Origin: Litsea cubeba
Taxonomy: Eukaryota > Streptophyta > Magnoliopsida > Laurales > Lauraceae
Assembly: GCA_012931725.1 (NCBI GenBank)
Contig: CM022949.1
Coordinates: 28,324,260-28,388,259 of the forward strand
Reading direction: 5' to 3'
Length of the DNA: 64,000 nucleotides
The notes under the pieces were generated by a model, which was not told the origin of the DNA, did no database searches, and saw only the letters and a program-made list of their open reading frames with translations. Positions 1 through 9,899 of this stretch are shown in pieces. The stretch's first letter is position 1. The number at the start of each line of letters is the position of its first letter. A program made the translations under genes and the position numbers.

Positions 1-1793
1 CCAATACAAATGAAGAACTTGGTAGGAATGGGACATATGATGATGGTGGTGCTGGTTCATCTGACATCAAAGTTGCAACAACTGAAGCACTTGACATACT
101 CATTCAGACCCAAAACACAGAAAAACAACTTTCTGGCTATCCATCAGTACTGGGAATAACAAATAATACAGGGGAGGAAGCAGCTAACTGTGAGTATCTT
201 CTGGAAGTCTCAGAGAATGCAGGCAGGAAGCAAGTTGGGGATAGAAAGAGGAGGCCTGCAGTTTCTGTCGAAAAATTGGGTTCTAGTTTGACAACAAGCA
301 GTGCTTTGGGGAAATTAGAGAACGATGGTGATACCGATTCTTTTGCCGGTCAAACCGATATTGGTGAAGAACTTGATGGGAATGGGATAGAAGTTTCTGA
401 TGGTGTATTGTGTCATGCTAAAGCTGAGACTGATGAGATAACTGAGGCTTTGATTAATAAGGAGAAGGGAGAAAATGGCCTTTGCTTGCTCCCTCCAGGA
501 CATGGAAATAAGGATATACCTGAGCTTTCAGAAAAGAGTTCAGGGAGAAAGCTTGCTAGGATTAGAAAGAGGAAAAGAGGGCAAAAACTAATGGTTTCAG
601 ACGACAAATTGAGATCCAAACCTAAATTAAAAGGTGGTGCTCTTTGGGATATTTTTCGACGTGAAGATGTTCATAAACTAGAGGAATACCTGCAGAAGCA
701 CTCAAGAGAATTCAGACACATTTATTGTTCTCCTGTAGAGGAGGTAAACCATGTTTATATTGAAGCTAGTGATAATGCGATATGCACAATTTCCTTGTAA
801 CAATTGTATGATGATATTCTTTTTAAACTTTATGATCAGGTTGTTCACCCCATTCATGATCAGTCTTTGTATTTAAATTCAGAGCATAAAAGAAAGCTTA
901 AGGAGGAATTTGGTTTGTTTATAGATCTTCTTTCTATTTTCTCTCTTGTCATATTCTTTTTGGGTTGGACATGTTTTACTGGGTGTTTTTTTTTTTTTCT
1001 CGAAATACTTAGGAATTGAACCATGGACTTTTGTGCAAAAGCTTGGCGAGGCAGTGTTTATTCCTGCTGGATGTCCTCATCAAGTTAGAAATCTCAAGGT
1101 TTGTAAGACAAGAACTTTTATAACACATGCTTTTGAGCTGCTTGGTAGTTGGTTATCCACATGGGCACCTTCAATTTGGGTCTTTATGTTTCTCTGGTAA
1201 ATGTAGAATGAGAAATATAGATGTGGTCCTAATTGTGTACTTCATCATCCTTGAGTGATGCAATCCATTATTCAATCGACAATGTGATTTATCTTCTGAA
1301 GCTCTTGTTTTCTCCTTGTTCAGTCTTGTACAAAGGTAGCTGTTGACTTTGTCTCACCTGAAAATGTTAATGAATGCATCCGTTTGACTGAAGATTTCCG
1401 TACACTTCCTCAGAACCACGTGGCCAAGGAAGACAAACTAGAGGTAGCGCTATCACTTCTGTCAGCCAGTATCTTTCATGCATGCATGTATTAGGAACTC
1501 TCATGTGCACCAATGTACTCTGGTGCCAAGTTTTTGAGCAAACATTGAAGTGTATCAGTGGACTTCAGCTGCAGTAGGATTGTTGTCCCAACAAATTCAC
1601 AGCTTAGATTGCTAACTCTTGGATATTTGCTCTGTGGAGCAACACAAACTGTCAACCATCAGAAGAAACACTTCTTCAGTCTTTTGTGAACTTTCTGATA
1701 CCTTTTCATGTAAAGCAGGTAAAGAAAATGATTCTTCATGCAATCAACCAGGCTGTAAAAGACTTAATGGAGCTTACATCTACTGGAAAGTGA
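1..1793 (+). CDS. JMJ25: KDM3/JMJ25-like lysine demethylase, 3' end (five exons)
   Basis: This is the C-terminal part of a JmjC histone demethylase of the plant JMJ25/IBM1 (KDM3) group, nuclear enzymes that remove H3K9 methyl marks using Fe(II) and 2-oxoglutarate. Exons read by splice sites and phase: <3-743, 840-912, 1013-1098, 1324-1443 and 1719-1793 (TGA 1791-1793). Exon 1 is open from the window edge and encodes an acidic spacer followed by GGALWDIFRREDVHKLEEYL. The later exons give HPIHDQSLYL, EPWTFVQKLGEAVFIPAGCP, HQVRNLKSCTKVAVDFVSPE and end VKDLMELTSTGK, the usual KDM3 terminus. The His of PHQV is the expected last iron ligand; the HxD pair must lie upstream of the window. The stop overlaps a GTGAGT at 1790, so a further exon is possible but not needed. 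The family call is strong; the exact orthologue is uncertain. Confidence 0.88.
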
Positions 1794-2292
1794 GTGGCTT
1801 GATACCTCATGCATGTGCTAGTTTTTTTTAATTTGGTAACGGTTTACAATGTGCCTCTTATGTGTGTTTATTTAACTTTTTATGTGATTTGCTGCTATTA
1901 ATAATGACTCCAAAGGAAGGCGTGGCAATATACTTCATGGATTTTCATTTTTATGCTGCTGCCGCTTAATATCATGGTTCCTGTACATTTTGGGTGCTAA
2001 CTTTTTCCTCATTGTTGCTCGAAATCAGTAACAATATCTGGATGTTCAGGCTTCAGCCCCACAGCTGAGTCCTTCCAGTCTTCAAGGTTTTTTTTAACCT
2101 TTTCTTTTCTTTGAATAGAATATCAATAGAACTGTCTTTTATCCCTACGTGTTTTTATTTGAGGGGTTTTTTAACCTGATCAGTAACCGGAAAATAGAAA
2201 TTGAGAGATAAAGGTGTTTATTTAAGGGTTTAAACAAAAATAAAGCTCTAAACATCAACTGAGCCACATGTCTCTCGTAATATAACTAATTG
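1794..2292. other. 3' flank of the demethylase gene, no feature seen
   Basis: This T-rich sequence follows the demethylase stop and probably holds its 3' UTR and polyadenylation site. No coding sequence or repeat is evident. Confidence 0.4.
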
Positions 2293-2591
2293 AGATGTTT
2301 TACTCTCAATCACAAACTGGGTGAAGATGGATCCTATATTCGAAGGCCATTCTGTTGATCAAATTATGTTTAATTGGAAGGAAATAGCCTTCTTCTATTC
2401 AGGATGTCAGTTTTAGTTTTCAGTCCTTTCTCTTTGCTTTCTGGCAGCCTGTTTTGATGGTGGTTTTAGGCTTTGTTTCCTAGTTTTGGTTTATGTCTGT
2501 GCTTGTTTCTTCTTGTCAGTATAAATCTTTTGTACTGATTGGTTTTAATGAAAGTTACCATTAAAAAAAAAAAAAAGATGTTTTACTCTCA
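2293..2591 (+). mobile_element. Short 5'-truncated LINE-like insertion with 16-bp target duplication
   Basis: AGATGTTTTACTCTCA occurs at 2293-2308 and again at 2576-2591. Between them lie about 267 bp ending in AAAGTTACCATT and a run of about 14 A. A long target duplication plus a 3' A tail is the signature of target-primed reverse transcription, so this is a 5'-truncated LINE or LINE-mobilised sequence. No reverse transcriptase sequence remains. Confidence 0.8.
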
Positions 2592-2787
2592 TCCATAGGT
2601 AATGAAATAATAGAATTATGAAAAAAAAAATTCTTTGAAGTGTGTAGCTATAATTACCCTTTCAAAGAAGGGGCTATAATGTCATCTTCAATTCTTGTCA
2701 GCAGTGCACGAACTCTGCTCGTTGTGACTTGAAAGTTGAAATAGTAATCAAACAGTCCATTAAAATGCTCACTAAATGTTATGTGAT

Positions 2788-2921
2788 TCAGACATTTTTT
2801 CTTGTTCCACAACTAAGTTTAGTTGAAGAAGAGGAATGTGCAACATCGAGGTAGTCAGACATTTTTTTCTTTATCAACAACTAAATTTCGTTGAAGAAGA
2901 GGAATGTGCAACATCGAGGCG
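2788..2921. repeat. Tandem duplication, two units of about 67 bp
   Basis: Two adjacent units both run from TCAGACATTTTTT to GGAATGTGCAACATCGAGG, starting at 2788 and 2855, with about ten differences. No function is apparent. Confidence 0.8.
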
Positions 2922-5431
2922 TACTACTGTAAGTATACCCGATCCGGAACGTCTATTTTCACTCCTTTCTTTGCGAAGATCACTTATCAATTATCATTTC
3001 GCCAAAACATCTCTTTTCACTCCTTCCTTCACCAATGAACATGCTGCTTCATTTGGCTCCTATAAAAATGCTTGAAAGTGATGAACAACGACAAAAAATA
3101 TACCTAACCATTCAATACACACACAGAGACACACCCAACCAATGGTACTCCTGTCTTCATGCCCAATTATTGAATTCTTTGAATCACCTTCAATAATGAA
3201 TGGTCCTGCCAAACGTCTCTTTGAAGATCCTTGAAGGGGTCATTTGCCTTTTACACCTTGATAGGAAAATTGGTTTTACATATGTAAATGTAACATATGC
3301 AAACTGTTACACATGTGAAACACGTTACCATGTTTGTCAAAATCATCATTTTCATGTGAGTAAATGAGCACATCCATTGATTTTAAATGTATTTGGATTT
3401 TTTTTATTACAAATTTCTCAAAATCCATGAAGAATTAAGAAGCAAAACCAAACGTCTTGATGGTTGTCATTAATACAAGAATATTGAATTGTTCAGATCA
3501 TGAATTGGGGCCCATATAAGTGCAGAAAATTAGATCAATGGGTTCGGACTTTTTCGCAAATTACTAAATCTTTGGAGATTTACAATCAGGTTCAAGATCT
3601 AGGGGTTTATTAGTCTAATAAACAAATTGAATGGTTTGGATTTCAAATATGGGGTCTACAAGAATTAAAAAATAGGATGGAGACAATGGGAATGTAATCG
3701 CTGTATAAGAGTTATACTAGTGCCTTTTGTAAGGGGTGAAGATTTTCACACCTCTTTAGGTGTGCAAATTTTGGTGTGTAAAGCTTATTTCACCCCTCAT
3801 ATACACATTACATGAGCAAATGAGTTCAACAAACATGAAGATGTGTAACCATGATGCATTTGAATAATTCACATATGTAAATGATTGCAAGCAAACTACC
3901 CCTAAAAGCCTCAGGAATTGCCATAATCTCTGCCTCATTCAGTTCCTTCGAGTCCTGCTAACCCTGAGAAAGAGACTAAGAGGATTCCTACTTGGTTCCT
4001 CGTGGCCCCACTAACTTCAACATGCCTAGATCGACATTAAATTCCAAATTTGATTGAGACTTGCCTTGATTCCGACATTGACCAATACCCCACTGTGGTC
4101 TTCTTTAAGAAAACGGAAAACTCCTACTCCAGTGATACCACTTTGCATAATTAATGTGGACCATGTATACTTGATGAGCTCTACACTTCAATTACATCTA
4201 CGCGTATTTCCCCCTGAATGTGATTTGAGCAAATACATAACAGCACAACCATGTTTAAGGCTATTTTGCACGAGAAAATGCTGAAGATTTTTCAAAGTTG
4301 CTGAAATTTGACATTAGTTTGCTTAACCTGAGGAAACCTTCAGGCTAGGTCAGGAGCAGGCAAAATTATTCTGGACCCACTTTTGGTCAGGATGGTTCCT
4401 AACTGCATCTACCTCTTAACGGGTAACATAGATTCCAGTATACCTTGAACCTAAACCAGTTAGAAGCCCTGCCGGACGAAAGTTTATAGAATTATAATAC
4501 CCTATGTGGGTATTTTTTGCATATATTTCATTTCTGATAAAGTTATGAGGGGCTACCCAGGCATAGGTTTATGTATTGGGTAATGTTAATGATCATAAAT
4601 CATAAACTTCTAACTAGAATGAAAAATGATTGCTTTAATTTCTACTTGACATGTAGCTGACATGTATGCTACCTTTAAATAGTAGTTGCAGATGCTGTGC
4701 CTCATTCACAAGACAATTTTTGAGGGATAACCTGGTCTATGGGGCCCACCTTCTCTCTCCCTGTGATCAATCTAATCCCTCTAATCGCTCTAATCCCTCC
4801 ACACTCGTTGCACCCTTGTAAATTAGAACTGTCTCAAATTTGACACTCATCCGGATTGTTTGGGTCCTTAATTTGATCATGCAAATTTTGATACCCATCC
4901 CGCTTTATATAAGGGCTAGGTTTTGGCCAACTTTGGAGCCCTCAAGACAGTCAGATTGTTACCATTTTCTGCAATGGGAATTGGGAAATCATAGGTTCCC
5001 CAACCCACCCACCCGCCCAACCCAAGAGCACAATCGTTCCAAGAAAAATGCCTCTTCCCAGTATTCGTGTATGTTCATCTTAACTATTCATCTCATAGAC
5101 TGGTGGATTTGTTTCAGAGTTAATTTATTTTATTTTTTTTTAAACAAAGAAACAAAACGCATTATGCTTTTTGTTATTGACTATTATTTTTTGAGTCTTA
5201 CGAGGGTTCTGAGCGCTGTTTGAAAGCAGATGGATTTGAATTTCGAAACCCTGCCTGTGGCTCACACGAACCAGTGTGCCCTATTTCAAAAAACTATCTA
5301 GCAAAAAAGAGAACAGACAGTTTGAGCTTATCCATCTAGCTGGGGATTCAAGCCTCCATTCTCTAACTGCTATTTGGCTATAATTGCAAAGTTGGATAAT
5401 TTTCTTTGAGTTCTGTATTTAGTTACTTTAA
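2922..5431. other. Intergenic, no gene recognised
   Basis: There are only short open segments without family resemblance. A small imperfect inverted repeat lies near 3738-3800 (TTCACACCT / AGGTGTGCAAATT). The stretch is AT-rich and typical of degraded intergenic sequence. Confidence 0.5.
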
Positions 5432-5689
5432 ATGTTTCATTTCAGGTCTGGGGTCATGGAGGAAGACCGGAAACCACTAGTGGAAACAGCGCAGCAGTCT
5501 TTTCCAGATCCAACACAGCGATTAGAACATACGTCGCAATTGCCACTAGCAACATCACTGTTACCCCCATCAGAATCCTTGGAGCCTCCGCCAAATATAT
5601 CACTAGTACCTTCAGAAGCATCTACACTAACTCCAGATGCATTACTGCTGCCTCCTGAACAGCTCGCAAGCATCCCCGAACATGCTTAA
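5432..5689 (+). CDS. Unrecognised proline-rich open segment, possible exon
   Basis: About 85 codons stay open after a plausible splice acceptor (TTTCAG at 5440-5445). The peptide is acidic and proline/leucine-rich, with MEEDRKPLVE near its start and repeated short LLPP motifs, ending LASIPEHA before a stop. I do not recognise a family. It could be a 3' exon or UTR segment of a poorly preserved gene on this strand, or chance. Nothing in the demethylase family requires it, and it lies 3.6 kb beyond that gene's stop. Confidence 0.25.
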   Translation: MFHFRSGVMEEDRKPLVETAQQSFPDPTQRLEHTSQLPLATSLLPPSESLEPPPNISLVPSEASTLTPDALLLPPEQLASIPEHA

Positions 5690-6123
5690 CTTCAGCTTCG
5701 TTAAGCTTCTAATGGGGCATACTGGCTTGCCATGTAAAGTCAGACAATTCTCTGTAGAGGTACCACTTTTTAATTTACACAAGCCTCCTTTCGTGCAGAA
5801 AATATGTCTTGCTGAGGGTTGGGTTTTTTCCCCTCAATTTTTTACCATATACATTTGCCTGAAGTAAACCAGCAAAGGAGATATGGGCTCTGTTGTGCTC
5901 TGTGCGAATATAGCAATGAAAAAGTGCTTCTACTGTACAATTAAAAAGGTAAGAGGCATCAAAATGTTGTTTGAACTTTCAACAGAAACAAAGGTTTTTA
6001 ACTACGCTAATCAAACAAATTGTTTTAAGACGTCTGGTGATAAGTTTTCATGGTTTAGGTATTCTGCGACTGTTTTCAAGGTCCTCGTCCCTTTATTTTG
6101 ACCCCTTAAACCCAACTCATCCT

Positions 6124-6161
6124 CCCCCCCCCCCACACACACACACACACACACCCAAAAA

Positions 6162-6193
<32 letters not shown>
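6124..6193. repeat. Compound microsatellite: C run, (AC)n, G29
   Basis: A C run (6124-6134) is followed by about ten AC units and, after CCCAAAAAGGA, by 29 consecutive G at 6165-6193. The homopolymer length is unreliable in most sequencing data. The G run could form quadruplex DNA. Confidence 0.9.
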
Positions 6194-6329
6194 AAGAGAA
6201 GAAAGTTTAGTACCTGCAATCATGGTTTTCAATCCTCCATTCTTTTTGGTCTCTCATAGGGGGGAGAAAAGAAAGTTTAGTACCTGCAATCATGGTTTTC
6301 AATCCTCCATTCTTTTTGGTCTCTCATAG
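6190..6329. repeat. Tandem duplication, two 70-bp units
   Basis: The sequence from GAAAGTTTAGTACCTGCAAT to CTCTCATAG occurs twice, the second copy exactly 70 bp after the first (6201 and 6271), nearly identical. It abuts the G run, which suggests slippage or unequal exchange at the homopolymer. Confidence 0.9.
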
Positions 6330-7008
6330 TTTTGCTTAAATTGTGGTCGGCCATTAAATGAACACCTCCCACAGTTGAATTTGAGCCATTCCTGCGGATT
6401 AAATTGGACAGCTATGAATGCCAAACTTCCAAGTAGGGCATGTCAGAGATCTACCCATCACTCAATATTTGAACCTGTATGTACAGTGGAGACTGGACTC
6501 TGGAGACTGAATATGCTTTTGTGTTACACATCACCAATGCAATGTTGTAAGACCCTCACAAATAATCGGGCCTTGCACTTGAAAAAACAGCATTTTCAAG
6601 GCACAAATGCACCCTACCGGCCTACCCGCCAACCTCTGCTGCGTCCCTGCTGCAATTTTCCCTATTGCAGCACCTCTTTATCATCAGGGGTGGAAGACAT
6701 TCACATGGCATTCACACTTGCCTTTTCTCTTCCGGGCTTGGATGAGATAGAAGAAACTGTCCATATTTTTTCTCCTCATCCAAACACCTGTCCTTCCAGA
6801 AGAGAGAAGCAGCCCAGACAACTTTGTCACTCTACTCACAAGAACAGACAGATTACAAGCAGCCAGTAATCAAACAGGAACTGATACTAGAATGCTGGAG
6901 AAACGGTAACACAATGCCCAACACAGAAGAAGTACGACCCAATATCCAATCACATAATTTAGAAATATTGTGGCCCGTAGACCCAAATTATTTCAAGTAT
7001 AAATACTA

Positions 7009-7320
7009 AAGCAGCAGCAGCGGTCCTTGGTTGAATAATCTTTGGGAGCAATCACGAGCACTTGGCCCATACTTTCTTCCGGTAGGTGTTCTCAACAGCC
7101 TCAATGGACTCTTGCTCATCCTTGAGAGCCAAGTTGATCCTGTTCTTTCTAGTACAAGGTCAATCATGATGTGCTTGTTGCGGAAGAACAACATGACAGT
7201 TGATGGGTCATACAGCTTATACATGGTGTTGAAGTCCGGCACCTTGATGATATCAACCATGTAAATGACTGCAATTTTACTTATGGTCACTGCAGCTGAA
7301 GCCAGCACTTCATCCGTCTG
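7009..7320 (-). pseudogene. DIM1/YLS8 (U5 snRNP thioredoxin-like 4A) pseudogene fragment
   Basis: The minus strand encodes TDEVLASAAVTISKIAVIYM, VPDFNTMYKLYDPSTVMLFF and RNKHIMIDL, which closely match the second half of DIM1/YLS8, the small thioredoxin-fold protein of the spliceosomal U4/U6.U5 tri-snRNP. After IMIDL the frame breaks: the expected RINLALKDEQE-like segment is in another frame, and APKDYSTKD near the end (7015-7050) is in a third, so at least two frameshifts are present. The 5' half of the gene is missing. The homology begins just after TTTGGTTGCAG, an intact-looking acceptor at the place where the plant gene has an intron, so the copy probably arose by DNA duplication rather than from mRNA. 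It is not expected to give a functional protein. Confidence 0.85.
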
Positions 7321-7458
7321 CAACCAAACACGACACAGACCATGAGAAGACATGTTCTCATTTCATAGTGTTTATACTATTTTCACTTTCCAGAATAGAA
7401 GCCAAATGGAATGGTTACCATTCCAGTCACAGCCATTGAAACAATGGTGTGTACACGG

Positions 7459-7755
7459 CTACTGTCACGGGGTAGATTTTTCGCCTAAAAATCTTTGCCG
7501 TGTGGGTTAAGTACACCAGTCTCTTAATCAGCCAACCAACAAACACACATACAAACAACACTAAAGGAATTGGAAGAAGACAAAAAGAAAGAGAGAGAAG
7601 TCTCAAACTGTAGTCTTAGAACAGAAACTAAGACAGAGAAATGAGTTAGCCTAAGAGATAGTGTGTGTGTTTGTTGGTTGAATGGTTAAGAGACTGGTGT
7701 CCTTAATGCCACACGGCAAGGATTTTTAGGCGAAAAATCTACCCCGTGACAGCTA
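7459..7755. mobile_element. MITE with terminal inverted repeats of about 86 bp
   Basis: The element body is 7462-7752. Its ends, starting CTGTCACGGGGTAGATTTTT, are inverted copies of each other for about 86 bp with few mismatches, up to the CAACAAACACAC motif. The flanks are CTA on both sides (7459-7461, 7753-7755), a candidate 3-bp target duplication. It has no coding capacity. The superfamily is undecided: a 3-bp duplication fits Harbinger or CACTA types, but the terminal bases match neither well. Confidence 0.82.
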
Positions 7756-7949
7756 CCAATATCTATGGACAAAATCATATATACATGATATCTAGTTTAG
7801 CCCCACTTGGATCTTTCAACCCCTCCTGTTCCATGATTTGTGGGGTCCCAATTGAGCCCCACTATCACTCGTGATATACAATAGACGCAAAGATAAATGT
7901 ACTCAATGGGTTATTCAATTACCTTTCTGATAAACCCATGTTTATGCTA

Positions 7950-8120
7950 TTTTGACAAGAGCCCTGCTACATGGACTAACCCATGGACCGATTCATGGAC
8001 TAACCCCATGGTTTTGGGGGGAAAATCACCTTACATTAGGTGATTTTCCCCCCAAAACCATGGGGTATGTCCATGGACTAACTCCATGAGTTAGTCCATG
8101 TAGACTTTTTGTTTTGACAA
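7950..8120. mobile_element. 153-bp MITE with 9-bp target duplication (copy 1 of a family)
   Basis: TTTTGACAA flanks the element at 7950-7958 and 8112-8120. The body (7959-8111) has ends GAGCCCTGCTACATGGAC and, inverted, CAAAAAGTCTACATGGAC. Its centre is a perfect 28-bp inverted repeat (8004-8031 and 8038-8065) with a 6-nt loop. The same two distinct ends occur at 35333-35484, and one end at 45104. A 9-bp duplication suggests Mutator-type mobilisation. Confidence 0.88.
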
Positions 8121-8887
8121 ATATGAAAGAAGTTATAGCCCATTTTCAGATAAGGTAAAGTAGTTACTTGTTAGACGTTAATAAATGTTAGCCATGCTGA
8201 GTTCTTATTTTTTATCATTAGCAATTGTCAGTTAAAGGCTCATACTTGTTAGTCATGGTGCTTAGTAAGTAAACCTTTTAGTGGGGATGCTTTTGAAGGG
8301 TCTTTTACTTCTCTTTGTGGTGAAAACCCGAATCATTGGTTGTCTTACGTCAGTTATTAACAAGTAATATTCCTTCTGTGAAGCTTTGATACCTCCATAT
8401 TCTCCACTTCCTCTCGTTTCTTTTTCTACGTACTTGAAAGTTCTGCTACTGCAAACTTAGATCATTCACAACCCCATCCATCCTCTGGACTAACGCACCC
8501 CATATGGATTAGGATATCTGCAATTTCTTTTTTCACTTAAGGAAATCCTAATCTTTATTTCTAGGTCGGAAGAACTCAAAATCCATTAAGGGACTCAAAC
8601 CGTATAAAATCCGAACCACTCAAAATAAATACCCTTCAACTATATAGAATATTCCAAATTTTACTCTAATCGAAGTTGGACCCACTTAAGATTGATCATT
8701 TAATTAATAAAATCTTATGCATTATGAATTATATTGTTAATCAAATGAATAATCTTACTCATAAACCAACTCATGTTTAGTTGAACAAATAAAGAATGTC
8801 CTCTTCCAGCATTTCTTAGAAGAGTAATTATAGAGCAGAAGAGAAGTTCTTCTCATTCTTCTCTTCTGCAACTACTTAGATCCATCA
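8121..8887. other. Upstream region of the nicotinamidase gene
   Basis: This AT-rich intergenic sequence contains no open frame with family resemblance. The last 100 bp (CT-rich, with repeated TTCTTCTCTTCT) look like a plant 5' UTR. No convincing TATA box could be fixed. Confidence 0.4.
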
Positions 8888-9496
8888 ATGGCGGCTGATT
8901 ATTCTTCTTCGTCTTCTCCCTCTTACAAGAAATTCAGCACCAGAAAGAAAAACCCAGACCCCAAAACCTCCGCTCTTCTCGTAATCGACATGCAAAACCA
9001 CTTCTCCTCCATCGCCAAACCCATCCTCCCCGCCATCACCACCACCATCAACCTCTGCAGAACCACCCAAATCCCCGTCCTCTTCACCCGCCATGCCCAT
9101 AAATCCCCCGCCGACTACGGCATGCTCGCCGAGTGGTGGGACAACGACCTCATCCTCGACGGCACCGTCGACTCCCAGATCATGCCGGAGATCGGCCACC
9201 GTACCGACGAGCGGGTCGTCGAGAAGACCACCTACAGCGCCTTTCAGGGGACGGATTTGGAGAAGATGTTGAGGGAGAAGGGCATTGAGGAGGTTATAAT
9301 TACTGGGGTGATGACGAATCTCTGCTGCGAGACGACTGCAAGGGATGCTTTTGTTAGGGGGTTTAGGGTTTTCTTTTCGATGGATGCTACTGCGACTTCG
9401 AGCAGGGAGATGCATGAGGCGACTCTGTTGAATTTGGGCTATGGGTTTGCTTATTTGGTGGATTGCAATAGCCTTAAAATGGGGTTTGGCAAGTAA
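8888..9496 (+). CDS. NIC2: Nicotinamidase (isochorismatase-like hydrolase), NIC2-like
   Basis: This intact single-exon gene encodes 202 aa. It matches plant nicotinamidases, which hydrolyse nicotinamide to nicotinic acid in the NAD salvage pathway, probably in the cytosol. The isochorismatase fold spans about residues 27-195. The expected catalytic triad is present: Asp34 in LLVIDMQNHF, Lys113 in VVEKTTYSAF and Cys146 in VMTNLCCETTAR. HKSPADYGMLAEWW and GFRVFFSMDATATSS are further family motifs. The ATG at 8888 is the first in frame and gives the usual length. The first half is markedly GC-rich with C-ending codons and the second half is not, a 5'-to-3' GC gradient seen in many plant genes. 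NIC2 versus its close relatives cannot be separated here. Downstream, a LINE begins only about 390 bp after the stop. Confidence 0.93.
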   Translation: MAADYSSSSSPSYKKFSTRKKNPDPKTSALLVIDMQNHFSSIAKPILPAITTTINLCRTTQIPVLFTRHAHKSPADYGMLAEWWDNDLILDGTVDSQIMPEIGHRTDERVVEKTTYSAFQGTDLEKMLREKGIEEVIITGVMTNLCCETTARDAFVRGFRVFFSMDATATSSREMHEATLLNLGYGFAYLVDCNSLKMGFGK

Positions 9497-9899
9497 ATCG
9501 TTTGGCAAGTTTCTTTCTTTCTTGATGTTTCTGGTTGCTTCGTTTAAGGTTCCTCTCTTTCTTTCTCTTGCTTTGTGTTTGTGGGTATAATTTTGGTGGT
9601 GTTGGTTGGTGTTTCTCTTCTCTTCTTTTTAGCTTTTCAGACTTCTCCTCATGTACTGTTAAGTTTGTTAAATGAAAGTAAACGTTCAAAAAAAGAAAGA
9701 AAACTTCTCTCTCTCTAGACTATCATATAATCTTTAGCTTGTCTATTATTGAAGTGGTTACTTTTGTGGTAATGAATCTCTTAAAACTATGTTTTGGGGT
9801 CTGGTTGTAGTTGATTGTAATGTGGGTAACTCTATAGTTGTTGTAGATTATTGTTATTTTTAGTGATGTTTTGTAGGGTTGTGAATTGTGATTGTTTTT

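Larger units (their letters stand above)
5690..7008. other. Unassigned stretch with several weak open segments
   Basis: Open segments occur at 5883-6101 and 6375-6869 (+). The second, read with the sequence just upstream, has scattered Cys and His residues including CLNCGRPLNEH near 6335, which faintly suggests a zinc-binding module, but there is no recognisable spacing. Possible splice donors occur at 5758 (GAG/GTACC) and 5948 (AAG/GTAAG). This may be a decayed multi-exon gene. Simple repeats occupy 6124-6329. Confidence 0.3.

Noticed and set aside
804..1200. Independent small frames between demethylase exons
   Set aside because: They are exons 2 and 3 of the demethylase read through into introns.
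5971..6232. Frames with poly-Gly or poly-Pro
   Set aside because: Translations of the AC/G microsatellite.
8885..9508. 207-codon minus-strand frame opposite the nicotinamidase gene
   Set aside because: Antisense shadow of a GC-rich coding region; no family resemblance.
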